Shown here piece after piece: positions 40,159 through 49,157 of a stretch of DNA of 64,000 nt. Both the position numbers and the translations under genes were made by a program. The DNA comes from Coriaria nepalensis. Lineage: Eukaryota > Streptophyta > Magnoliopsida > Cucurbitales > Coriariaceae. Each line of letters begins with the position of its first letter. Within the stretch, counting starts at the first letter, position 1. The notes beneath the pieces are model-generated. The model searched no databases and was not told the DNA's origin. It worked only from the letters and a program-made list of their open reading frames with translations. Where the stretch lies: NCBI GenBank assembly GCA_027186245.1, contig CP114481.1, forward strand, positions 19,809,501 to 19,873,500. The letters are read 5' to 3'.

Positions 40159-42930
40159 ACTTCAAACACTACTTTCCCACATCACTTGCTAATGATCTTT
40201 TTAAGAAAAGTATGCATTTGTTTTATCTCATATTCATTTCAATGTGTCTTTTCAAGACACTAAATCATTTGGAAGCCATTGGAGCGAATCCTATTTTCGC
40301 ATTTCAAACACGGCTTTCGCGCATAGTTTCCATACGATTTTTTGAAGGCAATTATGAATTTGTTTAATCTTAGAGTCCTCATGTCAATGACTCTTTGAAA
40401 TTCATTAGTTCATTTGAAACCAATTAAAATGAATTCTATTTTCGCACTTCGTACAAGACATTCGTACATAACTTGCTAATGATCATTTAAGGGAAAGTAT
40501 GCGTTTGTTTTATTTGAGATTCATGTCAATGAGTCTTTTCAAGTCACTAATTTATTTGAAAACAATTCAAATGAATTCTATTTTTACACTTCAAACACTA
40601 CTTTCCCGCATAACTTGCTAATGATCTTTTTAAGACAAGTATGCATTTGATTTATCATATATTTATTTCAATGAGTCTTTTCAAGACAATAAATCATTTG
40701 GAAGCCATTGGAGCGAATACTATTTTCACATTTCAAACACGACTTTCGCGCATAGCTTGCATATTATTTTTTCAACGCAAGTATGAATTTGTTTTATTTT
40801 AGTGTCATTATCACAATGACTTTTTGAAAGTCACTAATTCATTTGAAAGCAATTAAAATGAATTCTATTTTCGCACTTCGAACCCGACTTTCGTACATAA
40901 CTTGCTAATTATCATTTAAGGGCTAGTATGGATTTGTTTTAGTTGAGATTCATGTGAATGAGTCTTTTCAAGTCACTAATTTATTTGAAAACAATTCAAA
41001 TGAATTCTATTTTTGCACTTCAAACACTACTTTCCCACATCACTTGCTAATGATCTTTTTAAGAAAAGTATGCATTTGTTTTATCTTATATTCATTTCAA
41101 TGTGTCTTTTCAAGACACTAAATCATTTGGAAGCCATTGGAGCGAATACTATTTTCGCATTTCAAACACGGCTTTCGCGCATAGCTTGCATATGATTTTT
41201 TGAAGGCAATTATGAATTTGTTTAATCTTAGAGTCCTCATCTCAATGACTCTTTGAAATTCATTAGTTCATTTGAAACCAATTAAAATGAATTCTATTTT
41301 CGCACTTCGTACCCGACATTCGTACATAACTTGCTAACGATCATTTAAGGGAAAGTATGCGTTTGTTTTATTTGAGATTCATGTCAATGAGTCGTTTCAA
41401 GTTACTAATTTATTTGAAAACAATTCAAATGAATTCTATTTTTACACTTCAAACACTACTTTCCCGCATAACTTGCTAATGATCTTTTTAAGAAAAGTAT
41501 GCATTTGTTTTATCTTATATTTATTTCAATGAGTCTTTTCAAGACAATAAATCATTTGGAAGCCATTGGAGCGAATACTATTTTCGCATTTCAAACAGGA
41601 CTTTCGCGCATAGGTTGCATATTATTTTTTCAACGCAAGTATGAATTTGTTTTATTTTCGTGTCATTATCTCAATGACTTTTTGAAAGTTACTAATTCAT
41701 TTGAAAGCAATTAAAATGAATTCTATTTTTGCACTTCGAACCCGACTTTCGTACATAACTTGCTAATGATCATTTAAGGGCATGTATGCGTTTGTTTTAT
41801 TTGAGATTCATGTCAATGAGTCGTTTCAAGTTACTAATTTATTTGAAAACAATTCAAATGAATTCTATTTTTACACTTCAAACACTACTTTCCCGCATAA
41901 CTTGCTAATGATCTTTTTAAGAAAAGTATGCATTTGTTTTATCTTATATTTATTTCAATGAGTCTTTTCAAGACAATAAATCATTTGGAAGCCATTGGAG
42001 CGAATACTATTTTCACATTTCAAACACGACTTTCGCGCATAGCTTGCATATTATTTTTTCAACGCAAGTATGAATTTGTTTTATTTTAGTGTCATTATCA
42101 CAATGACTTTTTGAAAGTCACTAATTCATTTGAAAGCAATTAAAATGAATTCTATTTTCGCACTTCGAACCCGACTTTCGTACATAACTTGCTAATTATC
42201 ATTTAAGGGCTAGTATGGATTTGTTTTAGTTGAGATTCATGTCAATGAGTCTTTTCAAGTCACTAATTTATTTGAAAACAATTCAAATGAATTCTATTTT
42301 TGCACTTCAAACACTACTTTCCCACATCACTTGCTAATGATCTTTTTAAGAAAAGTATGCATTTGTTTTATCTTATATTCATTTCAATGTGTCTTTTCAA
42401 GACACTAAATCATTTGGAAGCCATTGGAGCGAATCCTATTTTCGCATTTCAAACACGGTTTTCGCGCATAGTTTCCATATGATTTTTTGAAGGCAATTAT
42501 GAATTTGTTTAATCTTAGAGTCCTCATGTCAATGACTCTTTGAAATTCATTAGTTCATTTGAAACCAATTAAAATGAATTCTATTTTCGCACTTCGTACA
42601 AGACATTCGTACATAACTTGCTAATGATCATTTAAGGGAAAGTATGCGTTTGTTTTATTTGAGATTCATGTCAATGAGTCTTTTCAAGTCACTAATTTAT
42701 TTGAAAACAATTCAAATGAATTCTATTTTTACACTTCAAACACTACTTTCCCGCATAACTTTCTAATGATCTTTTTAAGACAAGTATGCATTTGATTTAT
42801 CATATATTTATTTCAATGAGTCTTTTCAAGACAATAAATCATTTGGAAGCCATTGGAGCGAATACTATTTTCACATTTCAAACACGACTTTCGCGCATAG
42901 CTTGCATATTATTTTTTCAACGCAAGTATG
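40149..42930. repeat. 3003-bp HOR segment, copy 1
   Basis: Seven trimers run in the same order as 43152-45933 (offset 3003). Matching landmarks are the GCGAATCCTATTTTCGC/CATAGTTTCCATA unit at 40149, the GAGTCGTTTC units, the TTTCAAACAGGACTTTC unit, and TTATCACAATGAC in C subunits. Boundaries are approximate. Confidence 0.75.
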
Positions 42931-42961
42931 AATTTGTTTTATTTTAGTGTCATTATCACAA

Positions 42962-42978
42962 TGACTTTTTGAAAGTCA
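42962..42978. repeat. Conserved dyad in subunit C (7-bp arms, 3-bp spacer)
   Basis: TGACTTT-TTG-AAAGTCA is a perfect inverted repeat lying about bases 98-114 of its C subunit (which starts at 42865). The same form recurs in essentially every C2-class subunit. C1-class subunits carry a weaker version (ACTCTTTGAAAGTCA, or ACTCTTTGAAATTCA where the right arm has decayed). The position matches the dyads in A and B, so one symmetric element is spaced about every 143 bp. Binding by a homodimeric protein or hairpin extrusion are possibilities only. Confidence 0.85.
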
Positions 42979-42980
42979 CT

Positions 42981-43009
42981 AATTCATTTGAAAGCAATTA
43001 AAATGAATT
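42981..43009. repeat. Terminal dyad at the C/A junction (9-bp arms, 11-bp spacer)
   Basis: AATTCATTT and AAATGAATT are exact reverse complements separated by 11 bases. The right arm overlaps the GAATTC that closes the C subunit. The element sits immediately 3' of the conserved dyad and ends at the last base of C, so each C-to-A junction is marked by two consecutive inverted repeats. Many C copies keep it. C1 copies with AGTTCATTT keep a 7-bp stem. Confidence 0.8.
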
Positions 43010-43103
43010 CTATTTTCGCACTTCGAACCCGACTTTCGTACATAACTTGCTAATTATCATTTAAGGGCTAGTATGGATTTGTTTTAGTTGAGATTCATGT
43101 CAA

Positions 43104-43120
43104 TGAGTCTTTTCAAGTCA
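43104..43120. repeat. Imperfect dyad in subunit A
   Basis: TGAGTCTT-TTC-AAGTCA occupies about bases 95-111 of subunit A, the same place as the dyads in B and C. It is imperfect because AGTCTT faces AAGTCA. In the left-end variant it is perfect: GACTT-TTC-AAGTC at 765-777, in units whose sequence reads GAGACTTTT. Confidence 0.7.
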
Positions 43121-43127
43121 CTAATTT

Positions 43128-43146
43128 ATTTGAAAACAATTCAAAT
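43128..43146. repeat. Terminal dyad in subunit A (7-bp arms, 5-bp spacer)
   Basis: ATTTGAA-AACAA-TTCAAAT is a perfect inverted repeat just before the GAATTC that ends A. The alternative A class has CATTTGAA-AAAAA-TTCAAATG, with 8-bp arms and an A5 loop. Both classes therefore preserve stem pairing while the loop and flanking bases differ, including A versus G upstream. Conservation of the stem in both classes is suggestive rather than proof of selection. Confidence 0.8.
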
Positions 43147-43151
43147 GAATT

Positions 43152-43293
43152 CTATTTTTGCACTTCAAACACTACTTTCCCACATCACTTGCTAATGATC
43201 TTTTTAAGAAAAGTATGCATTTGTTTTATCTTATATTCATTTCAATGTGTCTTTTCAAGACACTAAATCATTTGGAAGCCATTGGAGCGAATC
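43152..43293 (+). repeat. Subunit B (142 bp), reference copy
   Basis: B begins CTATTTTTGCACTTCAAACA and continues CTACTTTCCCACATCACTTG, then a GATCTTTTTAAG segment, the AAGTATGCATTTG box, TTTATCTTATATTCATTTC, a perfect 17-bp dyad (43247-43263) and the tail TCATTTGGAAGCCATTGGAG. B has the lowest CpG content of the three. Three main B classes occur. They begin TTGCACTTCAAAC (with CCCACATCAC), TTGC(C/A)CGTTAAAC (with GTGGATCAC) and TTACACTTTAAAC (with GCGGATCAC). The middle class has C at the variable base in the left third and A further right. B lacks the terminal dyad found in A and C. Confidence 0.9.
43247..43263. repeat. Conserved dyad in subunit B (7-bp arms, 3-bp spacer)
   Basis: GTGTCTT-TTC-AAGACAC is a perfect inverted repeat about bases 96-112 of B. 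B copies reading GAGTCTT-TTC-AAGACAA keep a 5-bp stem. Copies reading GAGTCTTTTTAAGACAA retain GTCTT-TTT-AAGAC. The stem is kept across all B classes even though the bases on either side change. Confidence 0.85.
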
Positions 43294-43438
43294 CTATTTT
43301 CGCATTTCAAACACGGTTTTCGCGCATAGTTTCCATATGATTTTTTGAAGGCAATTATGAATTTGTTTAATCTTAGAGTCCTCATGTCAATGACTCTTTG
43401 AAATTCATTAGTTCATTTGAAACCAATTAAAATGAATT
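43294..43438 (+). repeat. Subunit C (145 bp), reference copy
   Basis: C begins CTATTTTCGCATTTCAAACA, then (C/G)GACTTTCGCGCATAG, the AAGTATGAATTTG-type box, the dyad region and the TTCATTTGAAA tail. Two C classes alternate along the array. C1, as here, has GATTTTTTGAAGGCAA, TTTAATCTTAGAGTC and ACTCTTTGAAA. C2 has TTATTTTTTCAACGCAA, TTTTATTTTAGTGTC and ACTTTTTGAAA. The minus-strand reading frames in the left third of the window come from C1. Which C class follows which A and B class is the main marker of the 858- and 1287-bp higher-order period. Confidence 0.9.
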
Positions 43439-45296
43439 CTATTTTCGCACTTCGTACAAGACATTCGTACATAACTTGCTAATGATCATTTAAGGGAAAG
43501 TATGCGTTTGTTTTATTTGAGATTCATGTCAATGAGTCTTTTCAAGTCACTAATTTATTTGAAAACAATTCAAATGAATTCTATTTTTACACTTCAAACA
43601 CTACTTTCCCGCATAACTTTCTAATGATCTTTTTAAGACAAGTATGCATTTGATTTATCATATATTTATTTCAATGAGTCTTTTCAAGACAATAAATCAT
43701 TTGGAAGCCATTGGAGCGAATACTATTTTCACATTTCAAACACGACTTTCGCGCATAGCTTGCATATTATTTTTTCAACGCAAGTATGAATTTGTTTTAT
43801 TTTAGTGTCATTATCACAATGACTTTTTGAAAGTCACTAATTCATTTGAAAGCAATTAAAATGAATTCTATTTTCGCACTTCGAACCCGACTTTCGTACA
43901 TAACTTGCTAATTATCATTTAAGGGCTAGTATGGATTTGTTTTAGTTGAGATTCATGTGAATGAGTCTTTTCAAGTCACTAATTTATTTGAAAACAATTC
44001 AAATGAATTCTATTTTTGCACTTCAAACACTACTTTCCCACATCACTTGCTAATGATCTTTTTAAGAAAAGTATGCATTTGTTTTATCTTATATTCATTT
44101 CAATGTGTCTTTTCAAGACACTAAATCATTTGGAAGCCATTGGAGCGAATACTATTTTCGCATTTCAAACACGGCTTTCGCGCATAGCTTGCATATGATT
44201 TTTTGAAGGCAATTATGAATTTGTTTAATCTTAGAGTCCTCATCTCAATGACTCTTTGAAATTCATTAGTTCATTTGAAACCAATTAAAATGAATTCTAT
44301 TTTCGCACTTCGTACCCGACATTCGTACATAACTTGCTAACGATCATTTAAGGGAAAGTATGCGTTTGTTTTATTTGAGATTCATGTCAATGAGTCGTTT
44401 CAAGTTACTAATTTATTTGAAAACAATTCAAATGAATTCTATTTTTACACTTCAAACACTACTTTCCCGCATAACTTGCTAATGATCTTTTTAAGAAAAG
44501 TATGCATTTGTTTTATCTTATATTTATTTCAATGAGTCTTTTCAAGACAATAAATCATTTGGAAGCCATTGGAGCGAATACTATTTTCGCATTTCAAACA
44601 GGACTTTCGCGCATAGGTTGCATATTATTTTTTCAACGCAAGTATGAATTTGTTTTATTTTCGTGTCATTATCTCAATGACTTTTTGAAAGTTACTAATT
44701 CATTTGAAAGCAATTAAAATGAATTCTATTTTTGCACTTCGAACCCGACTTTCGTACATAACTTGCTAATGATCATTTAAGGGCATGTATGCGTTTGTTT
44801 TATTTGAGATTCATGTCAATGAGTCGTTTCAAGTTACTAATTTATTTGAAAACAATTCAAATGAATTCTATTTTTACACTTCAAACACTACTTTCCCGCA
44901 TAACTTGCTAATGATCTTTTTAAGAAAAGTATGCATTTGTTTTATCTTATATTTATTTCAATGAGTCTTTTCAAGACAATAAATCATTTGGAAGCCATTG
45001 GAGCGAATACTATTTTCACATTTCAAACACGACTTTCGCGCATAGCTTGCATATTATTTTTTCAACGCAAGTATGAATTTGTTTTATTTTAGTGTCATTA
45101 TCACAATGACTTTTTGAAAGTCACTAATTCATTTGAAAGCAATTAAAATGAATTCTATTTTCGCACTTCGAACCCGACTTTCGTACATAACTTGCTAATT
45201 ATCATTTAAGGGCTAGTATGGATTTGTTTTAGTTGAGATTCATGTCAATGAGTCTTTTCAAGTCACTAATTTATTTGAAAACAATTCAAATGAATT

Positions 45297-48200
45297 CTAT
45301 TTTTGCACTTCAAACACTACTTTCCCACATCACTTGCTAATGATCTTTTTAAGAAAAGTATGCATTTGTTTTATCTTATATTCATTTCAATGTGTCTTTT
45401 CAAGACACTAAATCATTTGGAAGCCATTGGAGCGAATCCTATTTTCGCATTTCAAACACGGCTTTCGCGCATAGTTTCCATATGATTTTTTGAAGGCAAT
45501 TATGAATTTGTTTAATCTTAGAGTCCTCATGTCAATGACTCTTTGAAATTCATTAGTTCATTTGAAACCAATTAAAATGAATTCTATTTTCGCACTTCGT
45601 ACAAGACATTCGTACATAACTTGCTAATGATCATTTAAGGGAAAGTATGCGTTTGTTTTATTTGAGATTCATGTCAATGAGTCTTTTCAAGTCACTAATT
45701 TATTTGAAAACAATTCAAATGAATTCTATTTTTACACTTCAAACACTACTTTCCCGCATAACTTGCTAATGATCTTTTTAAGACAAGTATGCATTTGATT
45801 TATCATATATTTATTTCAATGAGTCTTTTCAAGACAATAAATCATTTGGAAGCCATTGGAGCGAATACTATTTTCGCATTTCAAACACGACTTTCGCGCA
45901 TAGCTTGCATATTATTTTTTCAACGCAAGTATGAATTTTATTTATTTTAGTGTCATTATCTCAATGACTTTTTGAAAGTCACTAATTCATTTGAAAGCAA
46001 TTAAAATGAATTCTATTTTCGCACTTCAAACCCGACTTTCGTACATAACTTGCTAATTATCATTTAAGGGCTAGTTGAGATTTGTTTTAGTTGAGATTAA
46101 TGTGAATGAGTCTTTTCAAGTCACTAATTTATTTGAAAACAATTCAAATGAATTCTATTTTTGCACTTCAAACACTACTTTCCCACATCACTTGCTAATG
46201 ATCTTTTTAAGAAAAGTATGCATTTGATTTATCTGATATTTATTTCACTGAGTCTTTTCAAGACAATAAATCATTTGGAAGCCATTGGAGCGAATACTAT
46301 TTCCGCATTTCAAACACGACTTTCGCGCATAGCTTGCATATTATTTTTTCAACGCAAATATGAATTTGTTTTATTTTAGTGTCATTATCTCAATGACTTT
46401 TTGAAAGTCACTAATTCATTTGAAAGCAATTGAAATGAATTCTATTTTCGCACTTCAAACCCGACTTTAGTACATAACTTGCTAATTATCATTTAAGGGC
46501 TAGTATGGATTTGTTTTGGTTGAGATTCATGTCAATGAGTCTTTTCAAGGCACTAATTTATTTGAAAACAATTCAAATGAATTCTATTTTTGCACTTCAA
46601 ACACTACTTTCCCACATCACTTGCTAATGATCTTTTTAAGACAAGTATGCATTTGATTTATCATATATTTATTTCAATGAGTCTTTTCAAGACAATGAAT
46701 CATTTGGAAGCCATTGGAGCGAATACTATATTCGCTTTTCAAACACGACTTTCGCGCAAAGCTTGCATATTATTTTTTCAACGCAAGTATGAATTCGTTT
46801 TATTTTAGTGTCATTATCTCAATGACTTTTTGAAAGTCACTAATTCATTTGAAAGCAATTAAAATGAATTCTATTTTTGCACTTCGAACCCGACTTTCGT
46901 ACATAACTTGCTAATGATCATTTAAGGGCATGTATGCGTTTGTTTTATTTGAGATTCATGTCAATGAGTCTTTTCAGGTCACTAATGCATTTAAAAAAAA
47001 TTCAAATGAATTCAATTTTTGCACGTTAAACACTACTTTCGTGGATCACTAGTTGATGATCTTTTTAAGATAGGTATGCATTTGATTTATCTTATATTTA
47101 TTTCAATGAGTCTTTTCAAGACAATAAATCATTTGGAAGCCATTGGAGCGAATACTATTTTCGCATTTCAAACACGACTTTCGCGCATAGCTTGCATATT
47201 ATTTTTTCAACACAAGTATGAATTTGTTTTATTTTAGTGTCATTATCTCAATGACTTTTTGAAAGTCACTAATTCATTTGAAAGCAATTAAAATGAATTC
47301 TATTTTCGCACTTCAAACCCGACTTTCGTACATAACTTGCTAATTATCATTTAAGGGCTAGTATGGATTTGTTTTAGTTGAGATTAATGTGAATGAGTCT
47401 TTTCAAGTCACTAATTTATTTGAAAACAATTCAAATGAATTTTATTTTTGCACTTCAAACACTACTTTCCCACATCACTTGCTAATGATCTTTTTAAGAA
47501 AAGTATGCATTTGTTTTATGTTATATTCATTTCAATGTGTCTTTTCAAGACACTAAATCATTTGGAAGCCATTGGAGCGAATACTATTTTCACATTTCAA
47601 ACACGGCTTTCGCGCATAGGTTGCATATGATTTTTTGAAGGCAATTATGAATTTGTTTAATCTTAGAGTCCTCATCTCAATGACTCTTTGAAATTCATTA
47701 GTTCATTTGAAACCAATTAAAATGAATTCTATTTTCGCACTTCGTACCCGACATTCGTACATAACTTGCTAATGATCATTTAAGATAAAGTATGCGTTTG
47801 TTTTATTTGAGATTCATGTCAATGAGTCGTTTCAAGTCACTAATTTATTTCAAAACAATTCAAATGAATTCTATTTTTACACTTCAAACACTACTTTCTC
47901 GCATAACTTGCTAATGATCTTTTTAAGACAAGTATGCATTTGATTTATCATATATTTATTTCAATGAGTCTTTTCAAGACAATGAATCATTTGGAAGCCA
48001 TTGGAGCGAATACTATATTCGCTTTTCAAACACGACTTTCGCGCAAAGCTTGCATATTATTTTTTCAACGCAAGTATGAATTCGTTTTATTTTAGTGTCA
48101 TTATCTCAATGACTTTTTGAAAGTCACTAATTCATTTGAAAGCAATTAAAATGAATTCTATTTTTGCACTTCGAACCCGACTTTCGTACATAACTTGCTA

Positions 48201-49157
48201 ATGATCATTTAAGGGCATGTATGCGTTTGTTTTATTTGAGATTCATGTCAATGAGTCTTTTCAGGTCACTAATGCATTTAAAAAAAATTCAAATGAATTC
48301 AATTTTTGCACGTTAAACACTACTTTCGTGGATCACTAGTTGATGATCTTTTTAAGATAGGTATGCATTTGATTTATCTTATATTTATTTCAATGAGTCT
48401 TTTCAAGACAATAAATCATTTGGAAGCCATTGGAGCGAATACTATTTTCGCATTTCAAACACGACTTTCGCGCATAGCTTGCATATTATTTTTTCAACAC
48501 AAGTATGAATTTGTTTTATTTTAGTGTCATTATCTCAATGACTTTTTGAAAGTCACTAATTCTTTTGAAAGCAATTAAAATGAATTCTATTTTCGTACTT
48601 CAAACCCGACTTTCGTACATAACTTGCTAATTATCATTTAAGGGCTAGGATGGATTTGTTTTAGTTGAGATTAATGTGAATGAGTCTTTTCAAGTCACTA
48701 ATTTATTTGAAAACAATTCAAATGAATTCTATTTTTGCACTTCAAACACTACTTTCCCACATCACTTGCTAATGATCTTTTTAAGAAAAGTATGCATTTG
48801 TTTTATGTTATATTCATTTCAATGTGTCTTTTCAAGACACTAAATCATTTGGAAGCCATTGGAGCGAATACTATTTTCACATTTCAAACACGGCTTTCGC
48901 GCATAGGTTGCATATGATTTTTTGAAGGCAATTATGAATTTGTTTAATCTTAGAGTCCTCATCTCAATGACTCTTTGAAATTCATTAGTTCATTTGAAAC
49001 CAATTAAAATGAATTCTATTTTCGCACTTCGTACCCGACATTCGTACATAACTTGCTAATGATCATTTCAGGGAAAGTATGCGTTTGTTTTATTTGAGAT
49101 TCATGTCAATGAGTCGTTTCAAGTCACTAATTTATTTGAAAACAATTCAAATGAATT
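45297..49157. repeat. 3861-bp tandem duplication, copy 1
   Basis: Nine trimers (27 subunits) are repeated immediately downstream. Seven B landmarks at 45303, 46161, 46590, 47019, 47448, 48306 and 48735 each recur exactly 3861 bp later. The segment also has an internal 1287-bp period (47019 to 48306, and 47448 to 48735). The unusual GGGCTAGTTGAGATTTG at about 46070 and TTTCACTGAGTC at about 46245 are present in both copies. Confidence 0.85.

Larger units (their letters stand above)
43010..43151 (+). repeat. Subunit A (142 bp), reference copy
   Basis: A begins CTATTTTCGCACTTCGAACC and holds most of the CpGs in its first 40 bases. It then carries the CTAATNATCATTTAAGG segment, the box (GTATGGATTTG here, AAGTATGCGTTTG in many other copies), a TTGAGATTCATGTCAATGAG stretch, an imperfect dyad (43104-43120) and a perfect terminal dyad (43128-43146). 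Two A classes exist. One has ATTATCATTTAAGGGCTAG...TTTTAGTTGAG and ends in ATTTGAAAACAATTCAAAT. The other has ATGATCATTTAAGGG(AA/CA)...TTTTATTTGAG and often ends in GCATTTGAAAAAAATTC. Which class is used depends on the trimer's place in the higher-order repeat. Confidence 0.9.
43010..43438 (+). repeat. Reference 429-bp trimer unit (A-B-C)
   Basis: This copy is used as the reference. A runs 43010-43151, B 43152-43293 and C 43294-43438, giving 142 + 142 + 145 = 429 bp. All three subunits begin CTATTTT, carry an AGTATG/AAGTATG/AATTATG box at about base 59-61 and then a T-rich stretch. They also share a dyad centred near base 104. The A/B and C/A junctions read GAATTCTATTTT, whereas the B/C junction reads GAATACTATTTT or, in this copy, GAATCCTATTTT. 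GAATTC (the EcoRI site) is therefore present at two of three junctions and absent from the third. Subunits A, B and C align along their whole length, so the trimer probably arose by amplification of three diverged copies of one ~143-bp ancestor. Confidence 0.95.
43152..45933. repeat. 3003-bp HOR segment, copy 2
   Basis: This copy matches 40149-42930. The first two trimers also match the immediately preceding 858 bp (42294-43151), sharing the private ACACGGTTTTCGCG and CATAACTTTCTAATG variants. An 858-bp tandem duplication therefore overlaps the join between the two 3003-bp copies. Similarity to copy 1 ends near AATTTTATTTATTTTAG at about 45938. Confidence 0.75.
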
